Origin: Sphingobium lactosutens
GTDB lineage: Bacteria; Pseudomonadota; Alphaproteobacteria; Sphingomonadales; Sphingomonadaceae
Assembly (NCBI RefSeq): GCF_013393185.1
Contig: NZ_QJQX01000035.1
Location: 62,001 to 126,000 of the forward strand
Length of the DNA stretch: 64,000 nt
Reading direction: 5' to 3'
In this document: positions 17,590 to 30,791 of the stretch, in pieces
How the letters are laid out: the number at the start of each line of letters is the position of its first letter
Position numbering within the stretch: the first letter of the stretch is position 1
Translations under genes and position numbers: made by a program
Notes under the pieces: generated by a model
What the model was told of the DNA's origin: nothing
Databases searched by the model: none
What the model saw: only the letters and a program-made list of their open reading frames with translations

Positions 17590-18786
17590 TTATTCGGCGG
17601 CGGCGGGAACCAGATCGGCCTGACGCCGCTCCAGCGTGATGGCGAGCAGGAAGACGGCCAGCCCGCCCAGCGCCAGTGCGGCGCCGATCCAGCCAGTCGA
17701 CACCAGCCCATAGCCCGCAGCGATCGACACGCCGCCCAGCCACGGCCCGATCGCATTGGCGACGTTGAAGGCGCTGTGATGCAGCGCCGCCGCCAGCGTC
17801 TGCGCGTCGCCGGCCACGTCCATCAGGCGCGCCTGCAAGGGTGTGCCAAGGCCGCCGCCAATGCCGATCAGGAAGACAACCAGGCTGAGCGTCCAGATAT
17901 TGCCGGCCATCAGCGGGAACAGCGCCAGCGACGCCGCGCTCCACAGCAGCACGCCGATGACGGTGCGGCTCTGCGCGCGGTCCGCCAGCCAGGCGGCGAC
18001 CAGATTGCCCAGCGTCATGCCGATGCCGAAGATGATGAGGATCAGCGGCACATAGGTTTCGGGCACGCGTGTCACCTCGATCATGGTCGAGGCGACATAG
18101 GTGTAGACCGCGAACATTCCGCCAAAGCCGATCGCGCCCGTCAGCAGCGTCAGCCAGACCTGCCCTTTGCCGAGCGCGGTCAGTTCGCGCATCGGGCTGG
18201 CCTTGGGATCGCCGGCGTCGCGCGGGGCGTAGAGCGCGACCAGAGTCACCGTCGCGACCGCCAGCGCGGCGACCACGAAGAAGCCCGAGCGCCAGCCCAG
18301 AACCTGTCCCATCCAGTTGGCGACCGGCACGCCCAGCACGGTCGCGACGGTCAGGCCGGACATGACCTTGGCGATGGCCAGCGTCCTTTTCTCGATCGGG
18401 ACCAGGCTGGCGGCGACCAGTGCGGCGACGCCGAAATAGGCGCCATGCGGCACGCCCGACAAGAAACGGAACAGCAACATCCAGGGATAGCTTGGCGACA
18501 ACGCCGACAGGGCATTGGCGACGGCGAACATCGCCATCAGGCCGATTAGCAGCGTCCGGCGCGGCAGGCGCGCGGCAAAGGCGGCGATCACTGGCGCGCC
18601 CGCGACCACGCCCAGCGCATAGGCGCTGATGGCATGGCCGGCAGTCGGGGCGTCGATACCCAGGTCGCGTGCGAAAAAGGGCAAAAGGCTCATCGAGGCG
18701 AACTCGGTGGTGCCGATCGCGAAGGCGCCGACCGAGAGCGCGAACAGGACGAGCGCGGGATGCGCGTTCTGGGTAGGGGCGCCCAT
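17590..18786 (-). CDS. MFS transporter (AraJ/YdhP-like efflux type)
   Basis: 398 residues with 12 predicted transmembrane helices. The N-terminal pattern ALSVGAFAIGTTEFASMSLLP and the loop AARLPRRTLLIGLM match the sugar-efflux/drug-efflux DHA1 subgroup (AraJ, YdhP, NepI). I place the start at 18786 because GGAG lies seven bases before it; ATGs 12 and 24 bases upstream lack such a site. It may be cotranscribed with the hydroxylase gene. Substrate cannot be told from sequence. Confidence 0.92.
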   Translation of the reverse strand: MGAPTQNAHPALVLFALSVGAFAIGTTEFASMSLLPFFARDLGIDAPTAGHAISAYALGVVAGAPVIAAFAARLPRRTLLIGLMAMFAVANALSALSPSYPWMLLFRFLSGVPHGAYFGVAALVAASLVPIEKRTLAIAKVMSGLTVATVLGVPVANWMGQVLGWRSGFFVVAALAVATVTLVALYAPRDAGDPKASPMRELTALGKGQVWLTLLTGAIGFGGMFAVYTYVASTMIEVTRVPETYVPLILIIFGIGMTLGNLVAAWLADRAQSRTVIGVLLWSAASLALFPLMAGNIWTLSLVVFLIGIGGGLGTPLQARLMDVAGDAQTLAAALHHSAFNVANAIGPWLGGVSIAAGYGLVSTGWIGAALALGGLAVFLLAITLERRQADLVPAAAE

Positions 18787-18952
18787 GGCAAGCTCCATGC
18801 TGCAATGCAAAATATATGGAAGCCCCGCAAATGGGCCTGATGACAGCGTTGGTCAACCCTGCATTCGTATGAGATTCCTGCAACTGCGCACGCGCATCAC
18901 GCAATCGGGAAACATTCGCCCTGGCGGTGGGATCGGCTATAGGGCGGCCGTG

Positions 18953-19855
18953 ATGACAGGGAATGGCGACAAGAAGGGGCGCGGCTTCGCCCTCGCAGGA
19001 ATTGGGGCCGGTGCGGGAGCAGTGCTGCTGTCGCTCACATCGATGAATCTGGGCGCGGCCTTCGCCAAGACGCTGTTCCCGCTGGTCGGCGCCTATGGCA
19101 TTGCCGCGCTGCGCATCGATCTTGCGGCGATCCTGCTGCTGCTCTTTCGCCGGCCCTGGCGTCGTCCCATCCCGCGCGATGTGCGCTGGCACCTGCTGGC
19201 CTATGGCGCGACGCTGGGCCTCATGAATCTGACCATCTATCAGGCGTTCGCGCGCATTCCGCTCGGCATCGCCATGGCGATCGAGGTGACGGGACCGCTG
19301 GCGATCGTGCTGTTCGGATCGCGCCGGCCGCGCGATTTCCTCTGGCTGGGCGCTGCGGTGGCCGGGTTGCTGCTGCTCCTGCCGCTCCGCGCCGACGCGC
19401 CGCTCGATCCGCTGGGCGTCGCCTTCGCGGCCGCCGCGGCGGCATGCTGGGCGCTCTATATTCTGACGGGCAAGCGATTGTCGGGCGCGCTAGGCGGCGA
19501 TGCGGTCGCCTGGGGGATGCTGGTCGCCGCGATTCTCGTCATGCCCGTCGGTCTGGCGCATGCCGGTGCGGCGCTTTTTTCGCCCTGGGTGCTGTTGATC
19601 GGCATCGCTATCGCGTTGCTGTCGAGCGCCTTGCCCTATTCGCTGGAGATGGAAGCAATGCGGCGTCTGTCTGCGCCGGTGTTCGGGCTGATGCTGAGTT
19701 CAGCGCCCGCCATCGGCGCGCTGGCGGGCTTCATCGTGCTGGGCGAGCGGTTGACGGGCATGCAATGGATCGCGATCGCCTGTATCGTCGCCGCATCAGG
19801 CGGCAGCGCGCTCACCGCCGGGCACAAGCCGGCGATCGAGGATGCGCCGCAATGA
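18953..19855 (+). CDS. EamA/RhtA family exporter (DMT superfamily)
   Basis: 300 residues with ten hydrophobic helices in two EamA repeats. LTSMNLGAAFAKTLFPLVGAYG and LPYSLEMEAMRRLSAP are typical of RhtA-type threonine/homoserine exporters. The start at 18953 follows the divergent MFS promoter region; the frame stays open upstream but is opposite the MFS coding sequence. It is probably an amino-acid or metabolite exporter. Confidence 0.9.
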   Translation: MTGNGDKKGRGFALAGIGAGAGAVLLSLTSMNLGAAFAKTLFPLVGAYGIAALRIDLAAILLLLFRRPWRRPIPRDVRWHLLAYGATLGLMNLTIYQAFARIPLGIAMAIEVTGPLAIVLFGSRRPRDFLWLGAAVAGLLLLLPLRADAPLDPLGVAFAAAAAACWALYILTGKRLSGALGGDAVAWGMLVAAILVMPVGLAHAGAALFSPWVLLIGIAIALLSSALPYSLEMEAMRRLSAPVFGLMLSSAPAIGALAGFIVLGERLTGMQWIAIACIVAASGGSALTAGHKPAIEDAPQ

Positions 19856-19862
19856 GGTAGTT

Positions 19863-19936
19863 CCGTTCGCTTCGAGCGTGTCGAGAAGAGGGTAGGTCAT
19901 CCATATCGTTTCTCGACTTCGCTCGAAACGAACGGA
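19863..19936. repeat. Long inverted-repeat element, family 2, copy 1
   Basis: The left arm begins CCGTTCGCTTCGAGCG and continues GTCGAGAAG; the right arm is its near-complement ending CGCTCGAAACGAACGG. It lies between the convergent exporter and L,D-transpeptidase genes, and related copies are at 26126 and 57798. Confidence 0.75.
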
Positions 19937-19946
19937 GAGAGGAATT

Positions 19947-20639
19947 TCACCCGCCAACCTGCGCCTTGCTCACGTCCAGCATCTTGCCGTTGGTGATGAC
20001 GGCCACGTCGCCCAATTTGGTGACGGCGAACAATTTTTTCGCGAATTCCACCGGCACGCCAATGCAGCCATGGGTGCCGCGACCATATTCGACGTCGCTG
20101 CCATGGATGAAGACGCCGTCGCTGGTCAGGCGCTGCGCATAGGGCATGGGCGCGTCATAGAGGTTGGACACATGGTCCGCATCCTTCTGCGTGATCGGGA
20201 AAGCACCCTGCGGACTGGGCTTGTCGGTCGCGCCATAGAGGATGACCGCCGCGCCGATCTCATAGCCCGCGCGGAAGACGGACAGCGTTTCGGCCTTCAG
20301 GTCGATGGTGATGATGACCGGCCCGGTCGTCGGTGCGCCCTTTTCGTCCCAGACATAGTCGCCATGGCGGAAAGGCCCGTCGATCTTCAGCACGCGCTTC
20401 ACCAGCAATGCGCGCGGATCGATGTCCATCGGCTGGTCGCTGCGCCGCTCCATCGGCTTGGTGGGGGCAGGGGCTGGGGCGGCGGCGGGTCGGCCCTCCG
20501 CCACGTCCGCCGATGCGGCATCCTGCGCTGCGGGCCGGTCGATCCATTGCATCGCCAGCAGCGCAGCGCCGCCCAGCCCCAGGCCTATCGCCAGCTTGGG
20601 TCCGGTGCTTTTCGCCAATGCCTTGAACCAACCCGTCAT
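19947..20639 (-). CDS. L,D-transpeptidase (YkuD domain)
   Basis: 230 residues. An N-terminal membrane anchor (GLGLGGAALLAMQWI) is followed by an Ala/Pro linker and a YkuD domain with the catalytic signature FIHGSD...GTHGCIG (His179 region, Cys192). Such enzymes make 3-3 cross-links in peptidoglycan or attach proteins to it, in the periplasm. The start at 20639 has AGGA five bases upstream; an ATG at 20651 is also possible. It follows the malic enzyme gene by 52 bp on the same strand. Confidence 0.92.
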   Translation of the reverse strand: MTGWFKALAKSTGPKLAIGLGLGGAALLAMQWIDRPAAQDAASADVAEGRPAAAPAPAPTKPMERRSDQPMDIDPRALLVKRVLKIDGPFRHGDYVWDEKGAPTTGPVIITIDLKAETLSVFRAGYEIGAAVILYGATDKPSPQGAFPITQKDADHVSNLYDAPMPYAQRLTSDGVFIHGSDVEYGRGTHGCIGVPVEFAKKLFAVTKLGDVAVITNGKMLDVSKAQVGG

Positions 20640-20691
20640 CTCGTTCCTCATGCCTCCGTTCAAGCTCAAGGATAGGGATGAAAGGTTAAGC

Positions 20692-22959
20692 TCAGCCTTC
20701 GCGCGCTACTTCCGCCGCCGCGATCGCGGTCAGGTTCAGGATGCCGCGCGACGTGACGCCGGGCGTCAGCACATGGATCGGCTTGGTCAGGCCCATGAGC
20801 ATCGGTCCGACCGTCGGCGAGCTGGAGGCGGCTGACAGGGCGGTCAGCGTGATGTTCGCCGCGTCGAGGTTCGGCATCACCAGCAGGTTGGCCGGCCCCT
20901 CGAAGCGGGAATCGGGGATCAACCGGTCGCGCAGCGACTGGCTGAGCGCGGCGTCGGCGTGCATTTCGCCGTCCACCGCCAGTTCGGGCGCGGCTTCGCG
21001 CACCAGCTTGAGCGCCCGGCGCATCTTGCGCGCGCTGTCGGTGTGCGACGCGCCGAAATTGGAGTGCGACAGCAGCGCCACGCGCGGTGGCAGTCCGAAA
21101 TGCTGCAACTCGGCCGAAGCCGCCAGCGTCATTTCCGCAATCTGCTCGGGAGTCGGGTCCGGCACCATATGCGTGTCGGTGATGAACAGCGCGCCCGCGT
21201 CGAGGATCAGGCCCGACAGCGCGTAGACGCGGCTATGGCCGGGTACCCGGTCGATGATGCGCAGCACATGTTCGACCTGGCCCCAATATTCGGAGCGGCC
21301 GCCGACCAGCGCGGCATCGACCCGGCCGGTGCGCAGCAGCATGGCGGCTGTGATGGTCGGGCGGCGATAGACATGGCGAAGAATTTCGTCCGCCGGTACG
21401 CCCCGGCGCGAGGCGACGGCGCGATAAGCCTCCACCAGTTCGCCCATGACGAGGTGATCCGTCTCCGGATCGACCAGATCGACATCCTTGTCGAGGTCGA
21501 GGGTGAGGCCCAGTTCCGGCAGCTTCTGTTCCAGAATGCGACGGCGACCGACCAGCGTCGGGCGCACGATGCCTTCGTCCAGCGCGTCGCGCACGGCGCG
21601 CAGCACGCGGTCGTCCTCGCCCTCGCCATAGGCGATGCGGGTCTGGCTGCCGCGGGCGGCTTCGAACACGGGCAGCATCAACTGTCCCGACCGGGTCGCC
21701 TTGTGAGTCAGGCTGCGCTTGTACTCGTCAAGGTCCAGCGCCTTCTTCGCGACGCCGCTGTCCATCGCCGCCTTGGCGACGGCGACCGCGATCTCGCCGA
21801 TCAGGCGCGGGTCGAACGGCGTCGGGATGATATAGTCGGCGCCGAACACCAGCTTGCGACCGCCATAGGCTTGCGCCACGCTGTCATGCGCAGGCTTGCG
21901 GGCGAGGCCGGCAATGGCGTCGGCCGCTGCGACCTTCATCGCCTCGTTGATCTGCGTCGCGCCGCAATCCAGCGCGCCACGGAAGATATAGGGGAAGCAC
22001 AGGACGTTGTTGACCTGATTGGGATAGTCCGACCGGCCGGTGGCGATGATTGCGTCGGGGCGCACCTCGCGCGCGGCTTCGGGGCGGATTTCCGGCTCCG
22101 GATTGGCCAGCGCGAAGATCAGCGGATTGGGCGCCATCAGCGGCAGCCATTCCGGCTTCAGCACGCCGGGCGCGGACAGGCCCAGGAACAGGTTCGCGCC
22201 TGGCAGCACGTCGGGCAGGGTGCGCGCATTGGTGTTGCGGGCATAGCGCGCCATGTTGGGCAACATGCCCTCGCGGCCCGAATGGATGACGCCGTCCTTG
22301 TCGGTCATCGTCACATTTTCGACCGGCAGGCCCATCGACACGAGCAGGTCGACGCAGGCGAGCGCCGCCGCGCCCGCGCCCGACGTCACCAGCTTCGCAT
22401 CGGCCAGCGTCTTGCCCTGTAGCACCAGAGCATTGCGCACTGCCGCGGCGACGACGATGGCGGTGCCATGCTGGTCGTCATGGAAGACCGGAATGTTCAT
22501 CCGTTCCTTCAGGCGCTGCTCGATGGCGAAGCATTCGGGCGCCTTGATGTCTTCCAGATTGATGCCGCCGAAGGTCGGCTCCATCAGCGCCACCGCCTCG
22601 ACGAACTTGTCCGGGTCGGTAGTGTCGACTTCGATGTCGAACACGTCGATGTCGGCAAATTTCTTGAAGAGGACGGCCTTGCCTTCCATCACCGGCTTGG
22701 ACGCTAGCGCGCCGATCGCGCCCAGGCCCAGCACGGCGGTGCCGTTGGAAATGACGGCGACCAGATTGCCGCGCGCGGTATAGTCCATCGCCTTGTCGGG
22801 ATCTTCGGCGATCTCGACGCAGGGTGCGGCGACCCCCGGCGAATAGGCCAGCGCGAGGTCGCGCTGGTTCACCATGCGCTTGGTCGGCTCGATACGGAGC
22901 TTACCGGGCTGGGGATAGCGGTGATAGTCTAGGGCGGCGCGGCGTGTGTTATCGTCCAT
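20692..22959 (-). CDS. maeB: NADP-dependent malic enzyme with C-terminal phosphotransacetylase-like domain
   Basis: 755 residues. The malic enzyme part (to about residue 425) shows [13 protein letters not shown], the metal/substrate stretch [11 protein letters not shown], and a nucleotide site at [14 protein letters not shown]. The C-terminal part (about 430-755) resembles phosphate acetyltransferase and, in known MaeB proteins, serves as a regulatory acetyl-CoA-sensing domain. The enzyme turns malate into pyruvate, producing NADPH. Malate synthase (glcB) is encoded just beyond the LysR gene, so the region links glyoxylate-derived malate to pyruvate. Confidence 0.97.
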   Translation of the reverse strand: MDDNTRRAALDYHRYPQPGKLRIEPTKRMVNQRDLALAYSPGVAAPCVEIAEDPDKAMDYTARGNLVAVISNGTAVLGLGAIGALASKPVMEGKAVLFKKFADIDVFDIEVDTTDPDKFVEAVALMEPTFGGINLEDIKAPECFAIEQRLKERMNIPVFHDDQHGTAIVVAAAVRNALVLQGKTLADAKLVTSGAGAAALACVDLLVSMGLPVENVTMTDKDGVIHSGREGMLPNMARYARNTNARTLPDVLPGANLFLGLSAPGVLKPEWLPLMAPNPLIFALANPEPEIRPEAAREVRPDAIIATGRSDYPNQVNNVLCFPYIFRGALDCGATQINEAMKVAAADAIAGLARKPAHDSVAQAYGGRKLVFGADYIIPTPFDPRLIGEIAVAVAKAAMDSGVAKKALDLDEYKRSLTHKATRSGQLMLPVFEAARGSQTRIAYGEGEDDRVLRAVRDALDEGIVRPTLVGRRRILEQKLPELGLTLDLDKDVDLVDPETDHLVMGELVEAYRAVASRRGVPADEILRHVYRRPTITAAMLLRTGRVDAALVGGRSEYWGQVEHVLRIIDRVPGHSRVYALSGLILDAGALFITDTHMVPDPTPEQIAEMTLAASAELQHFGLPPRVALLSHSNFGASHTDSARKMRRALKLVREAAPELAVDGEMHADAALSQSLRDRLIPDSRFEGPANLLVMPNLDAANITLTALSAASSSPTVGPMLMGLTKPIHVLTPGVTSRGILNLTAIAAAEVAREG

Positions 22960-22986
22960 GCGATGGGCCTTAGTGACTGCGTTCCG

Positions 22987-23892
22987 CTAGGGCAAGACGG
23001 TGCGTTCCCAGGGCGGCGTCGGGACATAAAGTGTAACAAGAAAATCGATGAAGGCGGTGATCGCGGCGGGCGGATTATGCTGCGGCAGTTGCACGGCGAA
23101 CAAGCCGACGTCCGCCGAACCTTCGAAATTCGGTAGGATCTGCCGAACATCGCCACGGCCGATCGCGCCACTGATATCCCACAGCGATCGCAGCGCGATG
23201 CCGCCGCCCGTCAGCGTCAGTTCGCGGACCAGTTCGCTGCTGTTGGTGCGCACATCGCTGCGTCCCTCGACGCTCACCGGACCCATCGGCCCGACCAGTC
23301 GCCACGGCATCTGACCTTCGGCGGCGAGCAGGCGATGGTTCTTGAGGTCGGCGATCGTCTGCGGCGTGCCATGCCGCGCCAGATAGTCGGGCGAGGCGCA
23401 GAGGATGCGCCGGTTGGTTGCCAGCCTCTTCGCTGTCAGTCCCGGCCCCGGATCGGCGGTGATGCGGATGGCGAGGTCGGCGCGGCTTTCGATCAGATCG
23501 GCGAAATCGTCGGACAGATCGACGGCCAGTTCCACCTTCGGATGCGCGTCGATGAAGCGCTGGAGATAGGGGGCGAGGTGCATCCGCCCGAAGGAAGTCG
23601 GTGCGGTGATGCGCAGCGACCCGCTCGCCACCGCCGACGCGCCCGACACGCGTCGTTCCGCTTCGTCCAGCGCCGCCAATATGCCGCGCAGGTCGGCATG
23701 AAGCCGCTCGCCGGCCGGGGTCAGCGCCAACCGCCGCGTGGTGCGATGGATGAGCTTCGCGCCCAGCCTTTCCTCCAGCCGCGCCAGCCGCTTGGACATC
23801 ATGGCAGGCGAGATATGCAGCCGTCGCCCGGCCGCCGCCAGCCCGCCTTCATCCACGACGGTCACGAACAATTCATGATCCGGGTCCATCAT
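22987..23892 (-). CDS. LysR-family transcriptional regulator
   Basis: 301 residues: an N-terminal winged helix (ELFVTVVDEGGLAAAGRRLHISPAMMSKRLARLEERLG in pattern), then an effector domain from about residue 90 (SGSLRITAPTSFGRMHLAPYL). It is divergent from glcB with a short shared promoter region, the classical arrangement for a LysR regulator and its target. Regulation of malate synthase is an inference from position only. The subgroup resembles the large CrgA/DmlR-like family, whose members often control C4-acid genes. The start may be either of two adjacent ATGs. Confidence 0.93.
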   Translation of the reverse strand: MMDPDHELFVTVVDEGGLAAAGRRLHISPAMMSKRLARLEERLGAKLIHRTTRRLALTPAGERLHADLRGILAALDEAERRVSGASAVASGSLRITAPTSFGRMHLAPYLQRFIDAHPKVELAVDLSDDFADLIESRADLAIRITADPGPGLTAKRLATNRRILCASPDYLARHGTPQTIADLKNHRLLAAEGQMPWRLVGPMGPVSVEGRSDVRTNSSELVRELTLTGGGIALRSLWDISGAIGRGDVRQILPNFEGSADVGLFAVQLPQHNPPAAITAFIDFLVTLYVPTPPWERTVLP

Positions 23893-23926
23893 ATTCGTTC
23901 ACCACAGGAATGACTGTCTTCGAATA
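23892..23926. promoter_or_regulatory. Possible LysR binding dyad between the regulator and glcB
   Basis: TATTCG and CGAATA face each other across 23 bp within the 95-bp divergent intergenic region. This is longer than the classical T-N11-A box, so the call is weak. Confidence 0.25.
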
Positions 23927-23987
23927 ATAGCGTCTACACAGCATAATGCGAAGAGATTATGAAGGGCGCAACCAAGGAGTGGACCCC

Positions 23988-26114
23988 ATGACCGACCGCA
24001 TGATTGACCGCATGACCGACAAGGCAGGCCTTCAGGTCGCCCAGCAACTGGCCGATTTCATCGACAGCCGCGCTCTGCCCGGCACCGGCATCGCGCCCGA
24101 CGCCTTCTGGACCGGCGCCGCCGATATCTTCGCCCGCTTCGCACCGGACAACGCCGCCCTGCTGCGCAAGCGCGACACGCTTCAGGCACAGATCGACAGC
24201 TGGCACGAACAGCGCCGGGGCCAGCCGCACGACGCGGACGCCTATCAGGCTTTCCTGCGCGAGATCGGCTATCTGGTCCCCGAACCCGCGGCCTTCACCA
24301 TCGGCAGCCAGAATGTCGATGACGAAGTCGCCCGCATGGCTGGCCCGCAACTGGTCGTTCCAATCCTCAACGCCCGCTTCCTGCTGAACGCCGCCAATGC
24401 CCGCTGGGGCAGCCTCTATGACGCGCTCTATGGCACCGACGCCATTCCCGGCGCGGCGGCGGGGAAGGGCTATGACGCCGCTCGCGGGGCGCAGGTCATT
24501 GGCTGGGCCAAGGCGTTCCTCGACGATGCGATCCCGCTGGCGAACGGCAAGTGGGCCGACCTCACCGGCGATGAGATCGACCTCGCCGATCCCGCCCAGT
24601 TCGTCGGCACCAGCGAAAAGGGCCGTTTGTATCGCCACAACGGCCTGCACATCGAAGTCGTCTTCGACCGCGCCCACCCGATCGGCAAGGATGATCCGGC
24701 CGGTATCGCCGATGTCATTCTCGAATCCGCGCTGACCACCATCTGCGATCTGGAGGACTCGGTCGCCGCCGTCGATGCGGCGGACAAGGTCGTCGCCTAT
24801 GCCAACTGGCTCGGCCTGATGCAGGGCGACCTGACCGACACGTTCGAGAAGGGCGGGCGGCAGATGACCCGCGCGCTCAACCCCGACCGCGCCTACAGCG
24901 CGCCGGACGGCAGCGCCTTCACCTTGGCCGGTCGCAGCTTGCTGTTCGTCCGCAATGTCGGCCATCTGATGACCAACCCGGCGATCCGCCTGCCTGATGG
25001 CGCGGAAGCGCCCGAAGGCATAATCGACGGCATCGTCACCAGCCTGATCGCGCTCCACGACCTGAAGCGGGATGGCGGCAACAGCCGCGCGGGCAGTGTC
25101 TATATCGTCAAGCCCAAGATGCACGGGCCGGAGGAAGCCGGCTTCACCAACCGTCTGTTCGACGCGATCGAGGATATGCTGGGCATGCCGCGCCATACGA
25201 TCAAGGTCGGCGTCATGGACGAAGAGCGCCGGACCTCGGCAAACCTCGCCGCCTGTATTCATGCCGTCCGCGACCGGATCGTCTTCATCAACACCGGCTT
25301 CCTCGACCGCACCGGGGACGAGATGCACACGTCGATGCAGGCCGGCCCGATGATCCGCAAGGGCGAGATGAAGGCGAGCGACTGGATCACCGCCTATGAG
25401 GATCGCAACGTCCAGATCGGCCTTGCCTGCGGCCTGTCCGGCCGGGCGCAGATCGGAAAGGGCATGTGGGCCGCGCCCGATCGCATGGCCGACATGCTGG
25501 ATCAGAAGGCCGGCCACCCCAAGAGCGGCGCCAACACCGCCTGGGTTCCGTCGCCCACCGCCGCGACACTGCATGCGACCCATTATCACCGCATCGACGT
25601 CTTTGCCCGTCAGGCGGAGCGCGCGGCAGAGGGCATCGCGCCGCTCGGCAAGCTGCTGACCATCCCGGTCGCGGTCGGCCGGAACTTCTCGGACGAGGAG
25701 ATCGCGCAGGAACTGGACAATAATGCGCAGGGCATATTGGGCTATGTCGTTCGTTGGGTCGATCAGGGCGTCGGCTGTTCCAAGGTTCCCGACATCCACG
25801 ATATCGGCCTGATGGAGGACCGCGCGACGCTGCGCATCTCCTCGCAGCATATGGCCAACTGGCTGCTGCACGGCGTCTGCACGCCCGATCAGATCGACGC
25901 CGCGCTCCGGCGCATGGCCGCCAAGGTCGACGCCCAGAATGCAGGCGACTCGCTCTACCAGCCGATGAGCGGCCGGGAAACGGAGAGCCTCGCTTGGCAG
26001 GCCGCTCGCGCGCTGGTGTTCGAGGGCGTCGAGCAGCCCAGCGGCTACACCGAACCGCTCCTCCACGCCTTCCGCGCGAAGAAGAAGGCGGAGGCTGCGC
26101 TGGAGGTCGCGTGA
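23988..26114 (+). CDS. glcB: Malate synthase G
   Basis: 708 residues, the length of the single-chain G isoform. It condenses glyoxylate and acetyl-CoA to malate. Recognisable blocks include [47 protein letters not shown] and [14 protein letters not shown]. The start at 23988 has AAGGAG eight bases upstream; the open frame extends 14 codons further but without a site. The divergent LysR gene and the nearby malic enzyme suggest growth on C2 compounds. Confidence 0.98.
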   Translation: MTDRMIDRMTDKAGLQVAQQLADFIDSRALPGTGIAPDAFWTGAADIFARFAPDNAALLRKRDTLQAQIDSWHEQRRGQPHDADAYQAFLREIGYLVPEPAAFTIGSQNVDDEVARMAGPQLVVPILNARFLLNAANARWGSLYDALYGTDAIPGAAAGKGYDAARGAQVIGWAKAFLDDAIPLANGKWADLTGDEIDLADPAQFVGTSEKGRLYRHNGLHIEVVFDRAHPIGKDDPAGIADVILESALTTICDLEDSVAAVDAADKVVAYANWLGLMQGDLTDTFEKGGRQMTRALNPDRAYSAPDGSAFTLAGRSLLFVRNVGHLMTNPAIRLPDGAEAPEGIIDGIVTSLIALHDLKRDGGNSRAGSVYIVKPKMHGPEEAGFTNRLFDAIEDMLGMPRHTIKVGVMDEERRTSANLAACIHAVRDRIVFINTGFLDRTGDEMHTSMQAGPMIRKGEMKASDWITAYEDRNVQIGLACGLSGRAQIGKGMWAAPDRMADMLDQKAGHPKSGANTAWVPSPTAATLHATHYHRIDVFARQAERAAEGIAPLGKLLTIPVAVGRNFSDEEIAQELDNNAQGILGYVVRWVDQGVGCSKVPDIHDIGLMEDRATLRISSQHMANWLLHGVCTPDQIDAALRRMAAKVDAQNAGDSLYQPMSGRETESLAWQAARALVFEGVEQPSGYTEPLLHAFRAKKKAEAALEVA

Positions 26115-26125
26115 AGCACTAACCT

Positions 26126-26191
26126 CCGTTCGTTTCGAGCGCGTTGAGAAGCGCAACGCTAACCGCTTCTCGACACGCTCGAAACGAACGG
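26126..26191. repeat. Long inverted-repeat element, family 2, copy 2
   Basis: The left arm starts CCGTTCGTTTCGAGCG and continues GTTGAGAAGCG; the right arm is CGCTTCTCGACACGC followed by TCGAAACGAACGG. It starts 12 bp after the glcB stop and could act as its transcript-end hairpin. Confidence 0.78.
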
Positions 26192-26250
26192 CTGTTGTTA
26201 TGGCCCTCTCGCTACGTTAGCCATTCGGACTACGCAGCCGGGGGAACCTC

Positions 26251-27522
26251 ATGACCAGATCGTCCTTTCATCCAGATCGCCGCACCCTGCTGCGTACCGC
26301 GGCCGTCAGCCTTGCTGGCGCGGCTTTCAGTCCGCGCCTCTTCGCGCAGGAAAAGGCGGGTGAGGCGCTGCAATCCCTTACCGGCACCGTCGCTCCGATC
26401 GGCAAGGCGGAGCGCGCCGATCGCCTCGCCCGCGCGCAGAAGATGATGCAGGCGCAGGGTATCGACGCCCTTCTGGTCGAACCGGGCGCCAGCCTCATCT
26501 ATTATAGCGGCATCCGCTGGCATCGCTCTGAGCGCCTCACCGCGCTGGTCATTCCCGCCAGCGGCGCGCCTCTGGTCGTCTGCCCCTTTTTCGAAAAACC
26601 CTCGATCGACGAATCGCTCGCCATCCCCGCAGAGGTCCGCGTCTGGCAGGAGGATGAAAGCCCCTATGCCCCGATCGCCGACTTTCTGACCGCGAAGGGA
26701 TTGGCCAAAGGCCGCATCGGCATCGAGGAAACCGTCCGCTATTTCGCGGTCGACGGCATCAAGGCCGCGCTGCCCGCTGCGACCCTCGTCAAAGACCCCG
26801 TCACCCGCGCCATCCGCATGCGCAAGACGGCGGCCGAAATCGCCCTGATGCGGAAGGCGGCCGACGTCACCATGGCCGCCTATCGCTGGACTTACGCGCA
26901 GGTGAAGGTCGGCATGACCCCCACCGACATCGGCGCGCTGATGAGCGCGGCCACGAAGCAACTGGGTGGGCAGGTGGAGTTCAACCTCATTCTACTCGGC
27001 GAGGCCGCCGCCTATCCGCATGGCTCTGGCAAGCCGCAGGCGGTGCGCGCGGGCGAGGTGGTGCTGATGGACTGCGGCTGCACGATCGAGGATTATCAGT
27101 CCGACATCAGCCGCACCTTCGTCTATGGAGCCGCCCCCAGCACCCAGCAGCGCAAGGTCTGGAACGACGTGTCGCAGGGCCAGAAGATCGCCTTCGCCGC
27201 CGCGAAGCTCGGTGCGCCCGCTGGTTCGGTCGATGATGCGGTGCGCGGCTATTATCAGCGCCAAGGTTACGGACCCGGCTACGCGCTGCCGGGCCTCTCC
27301 CACCGCACCGGCCATGGCATCGGCATGGAAGGACATGAGCCGGTCAACCTCGTCCATGGCGAGGCGACGAAGCTGGACGTCGGCATGTGCTTCTCCAACG
27401 AACCCGGCCTCTATCTCCCCGGCACCATGGGCGTCCGCATGGAAGACTGCTTCCACATGACCGCGCAGGGGGCGGTATGGTTCTCGAAACCGCCTGTGTC
27501 GATTGAAGAGCCGATGGGGTAG
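26251..27522 (+). CDS. M24 family Xaa-Pro-type peptidase with Tat-like signal
   Basis: 423 residues. The N-terminus has a twin-arginine motif (DRRTLLR, Arg10-Arg11) and a hydrophobic stretch ending at FAQ, so export through Tat is likely. The creatinase/prolidase fold follows: N-domain to about residue 160, then the pita-bread domain with the metal ligands in LMDCGCTIEDYQSDISRTF, HRTGHGIGMEGHE and the late MRMEDC. It would cleave Xaa-Pro bonds in the periplasm. A small M50-like gene begins directly after its stop. Confidence 0.92.
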   Translation: MTRSSFHPDRRTLLRTAAVSLAGAAFSPRLFAQEKAGEALQSLTGTVAPIGKAERADRLARAQKMMQAQGIDALLVEPGASLIYYSGIRWHRSERLTALVIPASGAPLVVCPFFEKPSIDESLAIPAEVRVWQEDESPYAPIADFLTAKGLAKGRIGIEETVRYFAVDGIKAALPAATLVKDPVTRAIRMRKTAAEIALMRKAADVTMAAYRWTYAQVKVGMTPTDIGALMSAATKQLGGQVEFNLILLGEAAAYPHGSGKPQAVRAGEVVLMDCGCTIEDYQSDISRTFVYGAAPSTQQRKVWNDVSQGQKIAFAAAKLGAPAGSVDDAVRGYYQRQGYGPGYALPGLSHRTGHGIGMEGHEPVNLVHGEATKLDVGMCFSNEPGLYLPGTMGVRMEDCFHMTAQGAVWFSKPPVSIEEPMG

Positions 27523-28091
27523 ATGCGCGAACTGGTACGCTTCATTCAATGGTGTGGCCGGCTGAGCGCGCTGGTTATTTTGATTCGAGTTTTCGACGGA
27601 AGTGCCGCGATCATGATCGTGCCCTTCCTCTGGATATTTGCTATTTGGCTTAACACGGTAGTCCATGAGGTCGGCCACGCCTTTGCCGCGCTACTTTGTG
27701 GAGGGCGTGTGACGTTTTTAGCGGTCAGGCCATTTTGTCTTCGCGTCGCGCCGTTCAAATTTGAAATGATCGGATGGCGCCGCCTTCGGAATATTGTGCC
27801 GGGAGCCGGCCGAGCGGAATATCAGTTTGAACGAAGACACGGAAATCATTGGGGATGGGTTACTGCTGGAGGCAGTATCGCCAATTCCCTCGTCGCTCTT
27901 TTGTCCTTCGTCATAGTTCGCATTACCGGTTTTTCACCATCGTCGGCGGTCCTTTTGGCGACGGGTTTATGCGCCCTAGGCGACCTACCGCGAAACCTGC
28001 TGCCCTATCGGGGGAGCGACGGGCAACAATTCGTCAATATCATTCGCGCGAGGCGCTTGAGCAAAAGGCACAATCTCACTAAATCGCGCGC

Positions 28092-28095
<4 letters not shown>
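27523..28095 (+). CDS. Small M50-like membrane metalloprotease
   Basis: 190 residues with an HExxH zinc motif (H48-E-V-G-H52) in the second hydrophobic segment and a later N158-LLP...SD166G motif, as in site-2-protease-type M50 enzymes. About four membrane segments are seen. There is no PDZ or CBS domain, so it is a minimal form. It starts on the base after the stop of the M24 gene and overlaps alaS by 4 bp, so it is translationally coupled on both sides. Its base composition is markedly lower in GC than both neighbours, suggesting insertion of acquired DNA into an existing gene junction. Function unknown. Confidence 0.78.
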
Positions 28096-30746
<2,651 letters not shown>

Positions 30747-30754
30747 ATGGGATA

Positions 30755-30779
30755 GGAGGCGCATCGACCACGCGCCTCC
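30755..30779 (+). terminator. Hairpin after alaS
   Basis: GGAGGCGC pairs perfectly with GCGCCTCC around a 9-base loop, 8 bp after the stop; only a C/T-rich tract follows. It is a likely but weak terminator, ending 12 bp before the next start codon. Confidence 0.5.
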
Positions 30780-30791
30780 CTTCGTCCTTCC

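Noticed and set aside
23934-26156. 740-codon minus-strand open frame opposite glcB, and similar frames opposite ppdK (60195-62276) and edd (41158-42342)
   Set aside because: Each mirrors a well-supported gene and lacks recognisable domains, signals or ribosome sites.
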